Assembly: GCF_015277735.1 (NCBI RefSeq)
Contig: NZ_JADHDA010000005.1
Location: 186,001-250,000 of the forward strand
Direction: 5' to 3'
From: Psychrobacter sp. NG254
Lineage (GTDB): Bacteria; Pseudomonadota; Gammaproteobacteria; Pseudomonadales; Moraxellaceae
Length of the DNA stretch: 64,000 nt
Shown here: positions 36,717 through 46,229 of the stretch, one piece after another
Numbering within the stretch: position 1 is the first letter of the stretch
Layout: each line of letters opens with the position of its first letter
Program-made: the position numbers and the translations under genes
The notes under the pieces: generated by a model
Told to the model about the DNA's origin: nothing
Database searches by the model: none
The model's input: only the letters and a program-made list of their open reading frames with translations

Positions 36717-37097
36717 TTATTCAATATATAGGATAGACTCGATTTCGACCACACCGCCTTTAGGCAAAGCAGCGACTTGTACGGCAGCGCGGGCAGGGTA
36801 TGGCTCGCTTAGATTGGCAACGAATACTTCGTTTAATACCGCAAAATCACTTAAGTCAGTCAAAGACACATTGAACTTAACCACGTCATTTAGACTGCCA
36901 CCAGCGGCTTCACAGATCGCTTTGATGTTTTCAAACACTTGCTCAGCCTGTGCTTTAAACCCTTCTCTCAATTCCATGGTCTCAGGATCAAAACCCAATT
37001 GACCTGAAATATAAACAGTATTGCCGACTTTAACCGCTTGAGAGTAAGTACCGACTGCTGCAGGGGCTTTATCCGTTTGGATAGTTTGACGAGTCAT
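36717..37097 (-). CDS. ridA: RidA-family enamine/imine deaminase
   Basis: Hydrolyses reactive 2-aminoacrylate and related imines formed by PLP enzymes, preventing cell damage. 126 residues with A-V-G-T-Y-S-Q-A-V-K-V-G-N-T-V-Y-I-S-G-Q (about 15-34) and the active-site P-x-R-A-A-V-Q-V-A-A-L-P-K-G (Arg about 104), plus E-I-E-S-I near the end. The ATG at 37095-37097 has AGGACAT upstream; an earlier in-frame start adds 17 unlikely residues. It follows spoT on the same strand at 152 bases, the pairing typical of Moraxellaceae. Confidence 0.96.
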   Translation of the reverse strand: MTRQTIQTDKAPAAVGTYSQAVKVGNTVYISGQLGFDPETMELREGFKAQAEQVFENIKAICEAAGGSLNDVVKFNVSLTDLSDFAVLNEVFVANLSEPYPARAAVQVAALPKGGVVEIESILYIE

Positions 37098-37249
37098 ATG
37101 ATGTCCTTTTGGTATTTTATTGGTTGGTTTGCTACTGAAAGATAGCAATGATAGGTATCATTACTGTCGAAAATATCAACATCTCGACAGTATATATTTT
37201 GGTCTGACGAAGTAAGTACCTTGTAGTTAATCTCGCTAGACAGACAATA

Positions 37250-39448
37250 TTATAATTGATATAGCCGTATGATGTTAGGGAACCCTAACAATGAACGTAG
37301 TTCACGAATACCTTGCGCCAAATGATTGCGACTACGGACAATGATATGCAGGATGGTATCCGTGCTGCGTACATCGACGGTTTCTACCCCCATATTCAAC
37401 TGGCGTAAATGATAGATAACTTCACTGATTTGCTCGTCGCTAAGCGCGATAGACAGCTTAAGATAAGCTGGAAAGCGAATTTTACCACTGTTTTTTATGT
37501 CGAGCTCACTGATATCACCTTGCTTCACAGCATTGTCGCTACGCCAGCGGAGTTGGATAACTTGATAAGGGTTGTCTTTACGAATGTCATCTAGCGAGAA
37601 GCATTTGTGTCGATGGACGACCAGACCATGGCGTGATAAATGTCCAACGATCGGATCACCATAGATCGGATGACAGCAATTGGCAAAATCAAGCTCAACC
37701 CCAGAGGCATTAGCAATTAACTGCTGCGGCTGTGTCATGTCATCGCTATACACTTTTGCATTTAAATCACTGACTTCATCATTAAATAATCGGGTGACGA
37801 CCAGTTGCGGCAAGAGTGTGCCCGAGCTTATCTGTTCAAACAATGCGTCTTTTTCAGTCAATCCGCGCCATTCGGTCAGGTCTTTCCAATCGCTGTCTGT
37901 TAAGACATCGAGACTTTTTTGATAGGTTTTGAGTGCCCGATCCAATGCTTGACGTCCATGATGCTGTTTGTCAGCAGCAGATAGGTCTTTGAACCAACGC
38001 AAAATCTCTTCCCGCGCTTTATTGGTGACCACAAACCCTAACCATTCCGCTTTTGGTTCCGAATGGCTATTGACCTCAATCTCGACCGTTTGGCCATTTT
38101 GGACTACTGTACCGAGCTTTGCAGGCTTGTCATCGATATTGGCACCGACGGCGACATTGCCGACCATAGGCCCAACGGCATAAGCGAAGTCTAACGCTGT
38201 GGCACCTTGTGGTAGCTCATAAGCTCGGCCTTTTGGGCTATAACAAATAATTTTGCTAGAGTGCAGATAATCCATCAGCTCATTGATAGTAGAAACCGCT
38301 GCCGAAAAATCGGGGTTATTCTGATTTAAATTGTCTTCATCGACCAAGTCTTTCATATTACGTAACGATGCTTGGATAACGGATTGACTGACATCGGAGG
38401 CATGTTCTGCACCAATGACACCCAGTCTCGCAGCACTCTGCATTTGCTTGGTCAAGATAGTCACTTTGACAACATCATTGTCACGCTCATAGATCAGCGT
38501 CAGTGATTGATTGCCACCTGGCAGTGGCCTGCGGATATTATCCGCGATGTGCGTATCAGCAATTTGATACTTTTTAATCAGGTAATACGCAAGCTTGTCA
38601 CACGACTCGATATTATCCAGGACAATCTCAAACGCATAATGGCGTAGTAAGGTGTTTATTTCACCGCGGTTTCGAAAAAACTGGCGATAGATAACAACCT
38701 GATTGTCTAAGACCTTGACCAGTCCATTGAGATCCAAATTATTAAGGACAATGCTCAAATAACGGTGAATAGACTCTCTTTGGAAGTTGCGCCCAAGTCC
38801 ATGCTGTAGCAACTTATCAGATAGCTTGCTATACATCTCAGAATCAAGGTTGCGATAACAAAGCACCTCGATATAATCAGCGATATCGTTCAGACCCATG
38901 AGACGGGCAAAGGGCACATAAAAGTCCAAAGTCTCCTGAGCAGTGGTACGCTGTTTTTCAGGACGTACCGCATCAAGCGTCGACATATTATGCAGGCGAT
39001 CAGCCAGTTTGATAATCAAGACACGCGGATCAGCCAGTGTGGCGGTCAGAATCTTATGAAAAGTCGCGGCTTTGTTTTGCTGTTTATTGTGTGCAGAAGA
39101 TTTTAATTTGGTCACACCATCGACCAGTCTTGCAACTATTTTGCCATAGCGCTGCTCGATTTGCTCGTCACTGACATCAGTGTCTTCGACCGTGTCATGC
39201 AAAATGGCAGCGATAATCGTGTTTCGATCCAAGCGAAAGCCAGCCAATATCTCAGCAACTGCAATCGGATGCGTGATATAAGGTTCCCCTGACTTACGCT
39301 TGTCTTTGATATGCGCAATATCGCCGAACTCACAGGCATCAACAATATCACGGCGTTCAGCAGCAGTCAGATAACCCACCGATCGTAGCAAATTATATTG
39401 AGCATCATCGACAAGGTGATGACTGAGTTTGGGTAAGGTTTGACTCAT
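37250..39448 (-). CDS. spoT: SpoT-type (p)ppGpp hydrolase with degenerate synthetase domain
   Basis: Degrades (p)ppGpp, controlling the stringent response. 732 residues. The N-terminal HD hydrolase site is intact: H60, H84-D85, E88-D89 in I-L-H-D-T-V-E-D-T, and K-L-A-D-R-L-H-N-M (about 145). The following synthetase domain has lost its signatures: the expected D-Y-I-A-x-P-K-x-N-G-Y-Q-S-L-H reads R-R-P-L-P-G-G-N-Q-S-L-T, and the E-x-Q-I-R-T-x-x-M-H segment reads K-V-T-I-L-T-K-Q-M-Q. TGS (about 397-460) and C-terminal ACT (about 655-730) are present. Context after gmk-rpoZ identifies it as SpoT. Monofunctional SpoT has been described in Acinetobacter. Confidence 0.93.
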   Translation of the reverse strand: MSQTLPKLSHHLVDDAQYNLLRSVGYLTAAERRDIVDACEFGDIAHIKDKRKSGEPYITHPIAVAEILAGFRLDRNTIIAAILHDTVEDTDVSDEQIEQRYGKIVARLVDGVTKLKSSAHNKQQNKAATFHKILTATLADPRVLIIKLADRLHNMSTLDAVRPEKQRTTAQETLDFYVPFARLMGLNDIADYIEVLCYRNLDSEMYSKLSDKLLQHGLGRNFQRESIHRYLSIVLNNLDLNGLVKVLDNQVVIYRQFFRNRGEINTLLRHYAFEIVLDNIESCDKLAYYLIKKYQIADTHIADNIRRPLPGGNQSLTLIYERDNDVVKVTILTKQMQSAARLGVIGAEHASDVSQSVIQASLRNMKDLVDEDNLNQNNPDFSAAVSTINELMDYLHSSKIICYSPKGRAYELPQGATALDFAYAVGPMVGNVAVGANIDDKPAKLGTVVQNGQTVEIEVNSHSEPKAEWLGFVVTNKAREEILRWFKDLSAADKQHHGRQALDRALKTYQKSLDVLTDSDWKDLTEWRGLTEKDALFEQISSGTLLPQLVVTRLFNDEVSDLNAKVYSDDMTQPQQLIANASGVELDFANCCHPIYGDPIVGHLSRHGLVVHRHKCFSLDDIRKDNPYQVIQLRWRSDNAVKQGDISELDIKNSGKIRFPAYLKLSIALSDEQISEVIYHLRQLNMGVETVDVRSTDTILHIIVRSRNHLAQGIRELRSLLGFPNIIRLYQL

Positions 39449-39691
39449 AAAGTGATGATCCTGTTTCCACTACCTACTTAGCTTAATCATTTATCAACGT
39501 AAATGATGACGGACTGCTGGCCTACCAGACAAAATCTAAAAACAAATAGGCTATTCTCTAATTAATCGCAAATTGTTGTCAATGTCAACTGATAAGCGAG
39601 CGTGCGCTATAAAAATATAAAAATTCTAACTTAATGGTCTATATTGCAGAGCAAGCGGTTGCCGTAATAGCCAATGCAGTACAGACACAAC

Positions 39692-39717
39692 CAAAAAACC
39701 ACAGCTTATGCTGTGGT
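39692..39717 (-). terminator. Terminator after rpoZ
   Basis: On the minus strand ACCACAGC, loop ATAA, GCTGTGGT followed by six Ts. It lies about 90 bases past the rpoZ stop, so spoT probably also has its own promoter. The other ~240 bases of the rpoZ-spoT gap (39449-39691) show no gene. Confidence 0.85.
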
Positions 39718-39806
39718 CTCTATGGTCGATCAAGGCCTGTGTCCATTTTATAGAGCCATTATTCACTCTATAGCCTGCACAAAATTTACCTTATCAAAAC
39801 AGCTTC

Positions 39807-40067
39807 TTAGAAGCTGTGATCGCCTGACAATGCTAAATCTAATGAACTAGTAGCAAAGTTATGCTCTGGCTGATTTAGAATGTCGCGTGTGATTTTGCCA
39901 GCGGCAATTTCACGTAGTGCTAATACAGTAGGCTTGTCATTATCAACATCAACCAACGGCTCAGCAATGCCTTTTGCCAATTGACGCGCGCGCTTGCTTG
40001 CGACCAAAATTAGCTCAAAGCGATTATCAACATTATCCAAACAATCTTCAATCGTCACTCGTGCCAT
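39807..40067 (-). CDS. rpoZ: RNA polymerase omega subunit
   Basis: Small subunit that helps assemble beta' and, in E. coli, contributes to a ppGpp site on RNA polymerase. 86 residues: [23 protein letters not shown] with the conserved A-S-K-R-A-R-Q-L segment (about 24-31) and [11 protein letters not shown] (about 45). The gene lies between gmk and spoT as in most gamma-proteobacteria. Confidence 0.97.
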   Translation of the reverse strand: MARVTIEDCLDNVDNRFELILVASKRARQLAKGIAEPLVDVDNDKPTVLALREIAAGKITRDILNQPEHNFATSSLDLALSGDHSF

Positions 40068-40241
40068 AAACAGCTACCTCGGTTGTTTTTATTAGTGATG
40101 GACTTTGCCCGCCACTCAATAAAAATAATATCAAAAATATAAAGGGGGATAGCTAAATATTATAGCATTTTTTGCCAACTCGCGTAGTTGCTTTTTATAT
40201 CTACTTATCAGATAAGCCCTAGATAAGCGATATTGACCAGT

Positions 40242-40868
40242 TTACTCCTCTACTTGATCATTTAGCAAGTTACTAATCGTGCGACGATAACGCTGCTGCT
40301 GGCGCGCGAGTGTCTGTCTATCTGCCACGATAATGGCCTTTAGCTCAGTCAGCGCCACTTCAAAGTTGTCATTAATAATCACAAAGTCAGCATGCACATA
40401 CTGTGACATCTCGTTCACGGACCCTGCTAGACGCTGCTCGATCACTTCTATGCTATCTTGTGCACGAGTCGATAAGCGCTGACGTAAGGTGGCGAGACTG
40501 GGCGGCAAGATAAAAACCATTGTCGCTTCAGTAAAGATTTTTTTCACTTGCAACGCGCCTTGCCAATCAATCTCTAAGATGACATCAACGCCTGCCTCTA
40601 GCTGCGTACGCACGCTTTGCTCTGACGTCCCATAATAGTTACCAAATACTTCTGCGTGTTCGAGGAACTTGTTTTCGCCGATGGCTTTAGTGAAGCTATC
40701 CACGTCGGTGAAATGATAATGATGACCATCGAGCTCACCGGGGCGCGGAGTGCGTGTGGTATGAGACACACTGACCGTTAAGTCGTTGGTGGTGGCAAGC
40801 AGTTGCTTAACCAGTGAAGTTTTGCCAGTACCTGAGGCGGCAGTGATAATAAATAATGAACCTGTCAT
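40242..40868 (-). CDS. gmk: Guanylate kinase
   Basis: Phosphorylates GMP to GDP. 208 residues: P-loop [10 protein letters not shown] (about 10-19), [13 protein letters not shown] (GMP binding, about 34-46), Y-G-T-S (about 79), and I-L-E-I-D-W-Q-G-A (about 96-104). It leads the gmk-rpoZ-spoT group; the 397-base intergenic region to the divergent ispH holds promoters for both directions. Confidence 0.97.
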   Translation of the reverse strand: MTGSLFIITAASGTGKTSLVKQLLATTNDLTVSVSHTTRTPRPGELDGHHYHFTDVDSFTKAIGENKFLEHAEVFGNYYGTSEQSVRTQLEAGVDVILEIDWQGALQVKKIFTEATMVFILPPSLATLRQRLSTRAQDSIEVIEQRLAGSVNEMSQYVHADFVIINDNFEVALTELKAIIVADRQTLARQQQRYRRTISNLLNDQVEE

Positions 40869-41265
40869 ACAGTCTGTCCTAGTAAGATATGTGCTAGTAA
40901 AGTATGTCCGAATAAAACACCAAAAGGGGTGGTCTTGGTTGTTTAAAACTGGAAAAAAGAAAAAATGCCATCATGTATGGCGATAGAAATCATGATTGAT
41001 GCCTCATTATAAACTGCTATGTACGTTGAAGCAGGTTTTGTACGACAATTTAGCTTATTTTTATTGATGCTTTCAAATGAATGTCTGTGAAATGAGGCCA
41101 CGCGCTCGTAGCAAAATTATTAAAGATTGTGCTGAGCGTGTCGCTATTTTCAAGGGCAATAAAAGCAAATTATGCTAAAGTAGGGCATTGGTTTGTATCC
41201 AACTTTGACATCAAAGATTTCAATCACAAGCTTTACCCATAAATTATCCAATGATAGGCCTTCTT
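40869..41265. promoter_or_regulatory. Divergent promoter region of gmk and ispH
   Basis: No supported gene. A possible sigma-70 pair for ispH is TTTCAA (41148-41153), 17 bases, TATGCT (41171-41176), about 90 bases before the ispH start. The left half of the region presumably drives gmk; nothing convincing stands out there. Confidence 0.4.
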
Positions 41266-42222
41266 ATGCAAATTTATCTTGCCAATCCACGCGGTTTTTG
41301 TGCTGGTGTAGACCGCGCGATTGCGATTGTTAACGAAGCATTAATACGTTTTGAGCCACCTATTTATGTCCGTCACGAAGTCGTACATAACAAGTTTGTG
41401 GTGTCAGACTTGGCCAATCGCGGTGCGGTATTTGTCGAGGAGCTGCATGAAGTACCTGATGGTTCTATCGTTATCTTCTCCGCGCATGGCGTCTCAAAAG
41501 CCGTCGAAGATGAGGCTGAGCGCCGTGATCTGACGGTGTTTGATGCTACTTGCCCATTGGTAACCAAAGTACATATCGAAGTGGCTAAGTTTGCACAAGA
41601 TGGCATGGATGCGGTGTTAATCGGACATGCAGGACATCCAGAAGTAGAAGGCACCATGGGGCGCTTTAATCGTCGCCACGGTGGGCAGATTCATCTGGTT
41701 GAAGATGAGAGCGATGTGGCCGCATTGAGTGTGCAGGATGCTGAGCGTTTGGCATTTGTGACCCAAACGACTTTATCGATGGATGACACCGCTCGTGTGA
41801 TCGATGCGCTACGTGAAAAGTTCCCTAGTATCCAAGGCCCTAGAAAAGACGACATTTGCTATGCCACCCAAAACCGCCAAGATGCGGTCAAAGACTTGGC
41901 CGGTCGCTGTGAGGTAGTGCTAGTCGTTGGCTCGCCAAATTCATCAAACTCTAACCGCTTGCGTGAGCTAGCAGAGCGCATGGACTGCCGTGCCTACTTA
42001 ATTGACAATGCCGGTGAGATGAACAGTAGCTGGTTTGAGGGTGTGCAGAGTATTGGGGTGACGGCGGGCGCGTCAGCCCCCGAAGTGCTTATCCAAGAAG
42101 TCTTGCAACAGCTGCAAGACTGGGGTGGAGATTTGCCAAGTGAGCTGTCAGGTATTGAGGAAAACGTGACATTTAGCCTACCAAAAGCCCTGCGAATTCC
42201 AGTGACCCAAGTGGGCAAATAA
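41266..42222 (+). CDS. ispH: 4-hydroxy-3-methylbut-2-enyl diphosphate reductase
   Basis: Last enzyme of the MEP isoprenoid pathway, a [4Fe-4S] reductase giving IPP and DMAPP. From ATG 41266 it is 318 residues beginning [15 protein letters not shown]; the three cluster cysteines are in G-F-C-A-G (12), D-A-T-C-P-L-V (about 96) and [10 protein letters not shown] (about 197). The catalytic Glu loop and S-N-S-N-R-L-R-E and A-G-A-S-A-P-E blocks are present. The in-frame ATG at 41251 adds five residues with no ribosome site. Confidence 0.97.
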   Translation: MQIYLANPRGFCAGVDRAIAIVNEALIRFEPPIYVRHEVVHNKFVVSDLANRGAVFVEELHEVPDGSIVIFSAHGVSKAVEDEAERRDLTVFDATCPLVTKVHIEVAKFAQDGMDAVLIGHAGHPEVEGTMGRFNRRHGGQIHLVEDESDVAALSVQDAERLAFVTQTTLSMDDTARVIDALREKFPSIQGPRKDDICYATQNRQDAVKDLAGRCEVVLVVGSPNSSNSNRLRELAERMDCRAYLIDNAGEMNSSWFEGVQSIGVTAGASAPEVLIQEVLQQLQDWGGDLPSELSGIEENVTFSLPKALRIPVTQVGK

Positions 42223-42247
42223 TACCTATTTATATGAGCAGGTTAGG

Positions 42248-42493
42248 ATGAAAAAGCAAAACAGTAAATTTGTATTGGCAAGTGCCACGCTCGCTGAGGT
42301 GAATACACAGCTGAAGCTCAATATGTTTGCGACGGTGGCTGTGGTATTTGTACTGATTATGAATATCATGAAGTTTATGGCGGACAAAACGGCTTTGTAT
42401 GCCGTACTGACCATGGTCATGATTGTGTTATTATTTTTTATCAGAAAGACTCGTGCCATTCTCATGCTAAGAAAACACGAGCTGACTCAATAA
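42248..42493 (+). CDS. Small membrane protein, 81 aa
   Basis: Begins at ATG 42248 after a GGTTAGG element, 25 bases behind ispH and 27 ahead of the thioesterase gene, so the three may be cotranscribed. It has two hydrophobic helices (about 24-43 and 48-64) with a short K/D-containing turn between them and basic ends (M-K-K-Q-N-S-K; R-K-T-R-A-I-L). I know no family for it. Confidence 0.65.
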   Translation: MKKQNSKFVLASATLAEVNTQLKLNMFATVAVVFVLIMNIMKFMADKTALYAVLTMVMIVLLFFIRKTRAILMLRKHELTQ

Positions 42494-42520
42494 ATAAAAC
42501 GTACAACGTATAGGACAGTC

Positions 42521-43336
42521 ATGACCGCTTACTACAAATTTATCAAACGCGAACAGCCATCAGAGGGCGTCAGTGTGGCGCACTACCAGCCAACCTTTCA
42601 TGCACAAGGTGCTTGGAATGAGCATGAGCAGCACATGGCACCAGCCACCGGTTTGCTGACTGCTGAGCTAAGTGGTTTTGCCCCGCAAGCCAATATGCGT
42701 CTTGCACGAGTGAGTTTGGATATTTTGGGGCTCATACCGCTTGGTGATTTTACGATTACTACGCGCTGTATTCGTCCGGGCAAAACCATTGAGCTGATTG
42801 AGTCAGTAATGAGTAGCCGTGGCCGTGATGCGATCATTGCGAGGGCGTGGCGTCTGATGACCCAAGACACGAGTGCGATTGCAGGTCTTGAAGACCAGAA
42901 CGCACAGCATAAGCCTGAAGACTTGCCTGTTTGGGATGATATGAAAGGCTGGCCAGGCGGTTTTATCAAAAGCGTGCGTCTGGTGGCTGAACCCGATCGT
43001 CGCCCTGGCCGCGGTATGGTATGGATTACCAATGATGTAGATATGATAGAAGGCGTACCAACAGATGACGTCGTGCATCTACTGGGCATGGTGGATACTG
43101 CCAATGGTGTCGTACCAAGATTGGGTCTGGGATTATCCAAACTAGAGTGGATGTTCCCTAATACGGACTTGCAGATTCACATGCACCGCGCGCCAAAAGG
43201 TCGTTGGCTGGGTCTTGAAGCAGTACAGCAATACGGTGATGATGGCATAGGGCTGACCAGTGCCGTATTGCACGATGTGTATGGGCCTTTTGGACGTAGT
43301 GAGCAAATCCTCACCATTCGTCCGATGCCGCGCTAA
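42521..43336 (+). CDS. Acyl-CoA thioesterase-like double hot-dog protein
   Basis: 271 residues. The N-terminal hot-dog carries G-A-W-N-E-H-E-Q-H-M-A-P-A-T-G-L-L (about 30-46), the central linker P-V-W-D-D-M-K-G-W-P-G-G-F, and the second repeat D-V-V-H-L-L-G-M-V-D-T-A-N-G with W-M-F-P-N-T-D-L (about 210). This is the pattern of thioesterase-family proteins of the 4HBT_3/TesB-like superfamily. Substrate and pathway are unknown. A 15-bp inverted repeat lies about 50 bases after the stop. Confidence 0.8.
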   Translation: MTAYYKFIKREQPSEGVSVAHYQPTFHAQGAWNEHEQHMAPATGLLTAELSGFAPQANMRLARVSLDILGLIPLGDFTITTRCIRPGKTIELIESVMSSRGRDAIIARAWRLMTQDTSAIAGLEDQNAQHKPEDLPVWDDMKGWPGGFIKSVRLVAEPDRRPGRGMVWITNDVDMIEGVPTDDVVHLLGMVDTANGVVPRLGLGLSKLEWMFPNTDLQIHMHRAPKGRWLGLEAVQQYGDDGIGLTSAVLHDVYGPFGRSEQILTIRPMPR

Positions 43337-43386
43337 CCATTAATTGCAATAACCAATAAGTGTTAAGCAGTCTACGAATCAGAGTA

Positions 43387-43421
43387 AACCATATTGTTTT
43401 GCAAAACAAAACAATATGGTT
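43387..43421. terminator. Hairpin after the thioesterase gene
   Basis: AACCATATTGTTTTG (43387-43401) and CAAAACAATATGGTT (43407-43421), perfect 15-bp stem with loop CAAAA. It lacks a downstream T run, so it may be a weak or Rho-assisted terminator or RNA-protecting structure. Confidence 0.6.
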
Positions 43422-43521
43422 AAATCAATTAATTATACGAATGACTGGTAATGGGGTTTAATAGTAATCAACAAGATAAAGTAGATTGATTTAGAAGTTT
43501 GCTGATGTATTGGGGAATACT

Positions 43522-43614
43522 ATGAAATCAAAAGTTACTATGAAAACAGACAGCCATTTTTCAAGTAAGCTGACGACCATTTGGGATTTATTGATAGAAG
43601 CTTACTCAGAATAA
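43522..43614 (+). CDS. Possible small protein, 30 aa, upstream of htpG
   Basis: ATG 43522 has TGGGGA five bases upstream, a good ribosome site; the frame ends at TAA 43612-43614. The peptide reads M-K-S-K-V-T-M-K-T-D at the start and W-D-L-L-I-E-A-Y-S-E at the end, with a short amphipathic-like C-terminal half. It lies between the hairpin at 43387 and the terminator at 43751, which would define its own small transcript. No known family. Confidence 0.4.
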   Translation: MKSKVTMKTDSHFSSKLTTIWDLLIEAYSE

Positions 43615-43750
43615 AGTTTAATATAATTTTGATACAAGGAAACCAAGTGCAAGTTATACATTAGTATGCTTAGCGAGGATGACGATGTAGCGGATTTATA
43701 TAGACTTGACTATATGCCTTTTTTAATGATTATGTGAGTATATGGCTCAC

Positions 43751-43788
43751 AAAAAACACCGCCTTAGCGAACTAAGGCGGTGTTTTTT
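43751..43788. terminator. Strong bidirectional terminator upstream of htpG
   Basis: AAAAAACACCGCCTTAG (43751-43767), loop CGAA, CTAAGGCGGTGTTTTTT (43772-43788): a perfect 17-bp stem with GC-rich core, A and T flanks. It ends whatever is transcribed from the 43422-43750 stretch and insulates htpG. Confidence 0.92.
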
Positions 43789-43807
43789 ATTGATTAACCC
43801 TTTTACG

Positions 43808-43835
43808 CTTGAAATTTTCTTTGCTGCCCCTATTA
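43808..43835 (+). promoter_or_regulatory. Sigma-32 (heat-shock) promoter of htpG
   Basis: CTTGAAA (43808-43814), a 12-base spacer, CCCCTATTA (43827-43835). A near-consensus RpoH promoter (CTTGAAA / CCCCATnT) about 110 bases before the htpG start. Confidence 0.8.
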
Positions 43836-43950
43836 GTATAGACAGTTTAACGATATTACATCCGGCAAGTCTTCTCATATTACGAAGGCTGTCTTGGCAA
43901 ATGTATCGTTATCTGATAATAGGTCTTTCATAGAATTTAAAGGAGTTTTT

Positions 43951-45918
43951 ATGAGTGAAGCAACTCAAGCTGAAGGTCTGAATCCAGAACTAAAAAAACA
44001 TACGTTTGAAGCAGAAGTGGCGCAATTACTGCATTTGGTCACGCATTCGCTATATTCTAATGCTGATATTTTTGTCCGTGAGCTCGTATCTAACGCCTCC
44101 GATGCTTGTGATAAATTGCGTTTTGAAGGCACCAATGATGACAGTCTTTATGAGGATGACGGCGAGCTAAAAATCCGCATCGCCGTCGATGAAGACGCTA
44201 AGACCATTACCTTTACCGATAATGGTATTGGTATGAATGAAGCCGATGCTATCGAAAACTTGGGTACGATTGCCAAATCAGGTACCAAAGCATTTTTGGA
44301 CAAATTGTCTGAATCACAAAAGCAAGAAGGCCAATTAATTGGTCAGTTTGGGGTTGGTTTTTACTCAGGCTTTATCGTGGCTGACACCATCAGTGTCGAA
44401 TCACGCAAAGCAGGCGAACCTGCGGATACAGGCGTACGCTGGGTATCGGATGGCACAGGCAGCTTTACCGTTGAGCCTATCACCAAAGCCACGCGCGGCA
44501 CGGCAATCACTTTGCATCTAAAAGAAGAGTATTCTGAAGGCGAAGACAGCTATCTAGATCGCGCTAAAATCAAGCAATTGGTCAATAAGTACTCAGATCA
44601 CATCAGCTTGCCAATTCAGATGCGTAAAGAAATCTGGCAAGAAGACGTAGCCGAAGATGACAGCACTGATGAACAAGCGCCAGTAGGCGGCGAAATGGTG
44701 CTGACTGATGAGTGGGAAACCATTAATAAAGCCAGTGCTTTGTGGACACGCTCAGGCTCTGAGATTGAAGACGATGAGTATGTCGACTTTTATAAAAACA
44801 TCTCTTATGACATGGATGCGCCGCTGACTTGGACGCATAACCGTGTTGAGGGCCGTGTACAGTACACGCAGCTGCTATATATCCCTAAAAAAGCACCAGT
44901 AGACTTATATACTCGTGACCAGCAGCACGGTCTAAAACTGTATGTGAAGCGCGTCTTTATTATGGATGAAGCGGAGCAATTGCTACCGATGTATCTGCGC
45001 TTTGTGAAAGGGGTGATTGACTCAGCTGATTTGCCGCTAAACGTCAGCCGTGAGCTATTACAGGAGTCTCGTGACGTAAAGTCTATCCGTGACGGTAACG
45101 CACGCCGTATCTTGACGTTGCTTGCTAGCCTTGCCAACAGTGAAGATGCTGACAAGCAAGAAAAATTTGCTCAGTTCTATGCAGAGTTTGGTGATGTTAT
45201 CAAAGAAGGTGTGGGAGAAGATGCGGGCAATAAAGAACGTATTGCCAAGCTACTACGCTATGCAACCAGCACACAAGATGGACTGACTACCAGCTTTGAA
45301 GACTATAAAGCCCGTATGAAGGAAGGCCAAAAAGCCATCTATTATCTCACGGCTGATAATCTAGCAGCGGCGAAAAACAGCCCACAACTTGAGCTATTCA
45401 AGAAAAAAGGCATCGAAGTTATTTTGATGACTGGTCGTGTCGATGAGTGGGCGATGAACTTCCTAACCTCATTCGATGAGACCCCGCTTCAAAACATCGC
45501 AAAAGGCGCTGTAGATTTAGGCGACTTGCAGGATGAAGCAGAAAAAGCGGAAGCAGAGAAAGCACAAGAAACGCTAAAGCCGATAGTCGACAAGCTAAAA
45601 GCTGCTCTTGGCGAGCGTGCCAAAGATGTCAAAGTATCGACGCGTTTGGTTGATAGTCCAGCTTGCTTGGTGGTTGGTGAAGGCGAGCTGTCACCACAGA
45701 TGATTCAGATGCTACAGCAAATGGGTCAAGATGTACCAGCGAGTAAGCCAACGTTAGAGGTGAACCCTGATCATCCGCTCATCAAAAAGCTTGAGACTAG
45801 CGAGCAATTTGATGATTTGGCACAAGTGATTTTTGATCAAGCATTGTTGGCAGACGGCGGTCAATTAGAAGATCCAGCCGCTTACCTAAAACGCGTCAAT
45901 GAGCTATTGATGAGATAA
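43951..45918 (+). CDS. htpG: Chaperone HtpG (Hsp90)
   Basis: Cytosolic ATP-dependent chaperone. 655 residues from ATG 43951 behind AAAGGAG; the frame is open 19 codons upstream but lies within the leader. GHKL ATPase motifs: [15 protein letters not shown] (about 35-49), F-T-D-N-G-I-G-M (about 88-95), G-Q-F-G-V-G-F-Y-S (about 130-138) and the T-R-G-T-A-I-T-L-H segment (about 183). Middle-domain R-R-I-L-T and C-terminal dimer region are complete. Transcribed from a clear heat-shock promoter, with a strong terminator after it. Confidence 0.98.
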   Translation: MSEATQAEGLNPELKKHTFEAEVAQLLHLVTHSLYSNADIFVRELVSNASDACDKLRFEGTNDDSLYEDDGELKIRIAVDEDAKTITFTDNGIGMNEADAIENLGTIAKSGTKAFLDKLSESQKQEGQLIGQFGVGFYSGFIVADTISVESRKAGEPADTGVRWVSDGTGSFTVEPITKATRGTAITLHLKEEYSEGEDSYLDRAKIKQLVNKYSDHISLPIQMRKEIWQEDVAEDDSTDEQAPVGGEMVLTDEWETINKASALWTRSGSEIEDDEYVDFYKNISYDMDAPLTWTHNRVEGRVQYTQLLYIPKKAPVDLYTRDQQHGLKLYVKRVFIMDEAEQLLPMYLRFVKGVIDSADLPLNVSRELLQESRDVKSIRDGNARRILTLLASLANSEDADKQEKFAQFYAEFGDVIKEGVGEDAGNKERIAKLLRYATSTQDGLTTSFEDYKARMKEGQKAIYYLTADNLAAAKNSPQLELFKKKGIEVILMTGRVDEWAMNFLTSFDETPLQNIAKGAVDLGDLQDEAEKAEAEKAQETLKPIVDKLKAALGERAKDVKVSTRLVDSPACLVVGEGELSPQMIQMLQQMGQDVPASKPTLEVNPDHPLIKKLETSEQFDDLAQVIFDQALLADGGQLEDPAAYLKRVNELLMR

Positions 45919-45938
45919 TGTTTGGTAATTGATGTAAG

Positions 45939-45970
45939 AGGAGGTCTTGTACGCAAGACCTCCTTTTTTT
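45939..45970 (+). terminator. Rho-independent terminator after htpG
   Basis: AGGAGGTCTTG (45939-45949), loop TACG, CAAGACCTCCT (45954-45964), then a T run. The 260 bases from here to the next gene show no other feature I can support. Confidence 0.93.
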
Positions 45971-46229
45971 ATTCGAATTTTTGAGCGAATTTTACAAATC
46001 AGCCTTATCCTCTTAACCGACAATCCGTTACAATCGCGATAGATTAGCACGCTAAAATATTAAGGGTAGCTAGTCGTCTTCTATAAACATTCCATCGTGA
46101 ATTCAATATAAATAGATGTCTATAAAGCCGTGCACAATATTACAAGTCGATTGCTGCAAACGGTGGTTATATTAGGACAGTTATCATTGGGTCATTTTAT
46201 TTTTCTCGACTGGCTAGAGGTCTAAGTCT

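Noticed and set aside
42598..43140. 180-codon open frame on the minus strand inside the thioesterase gene
   Set aside because: Antisense shadow of a gene with recognisable hot-dog motifs; Arg/Ser/Pro-rich translation.
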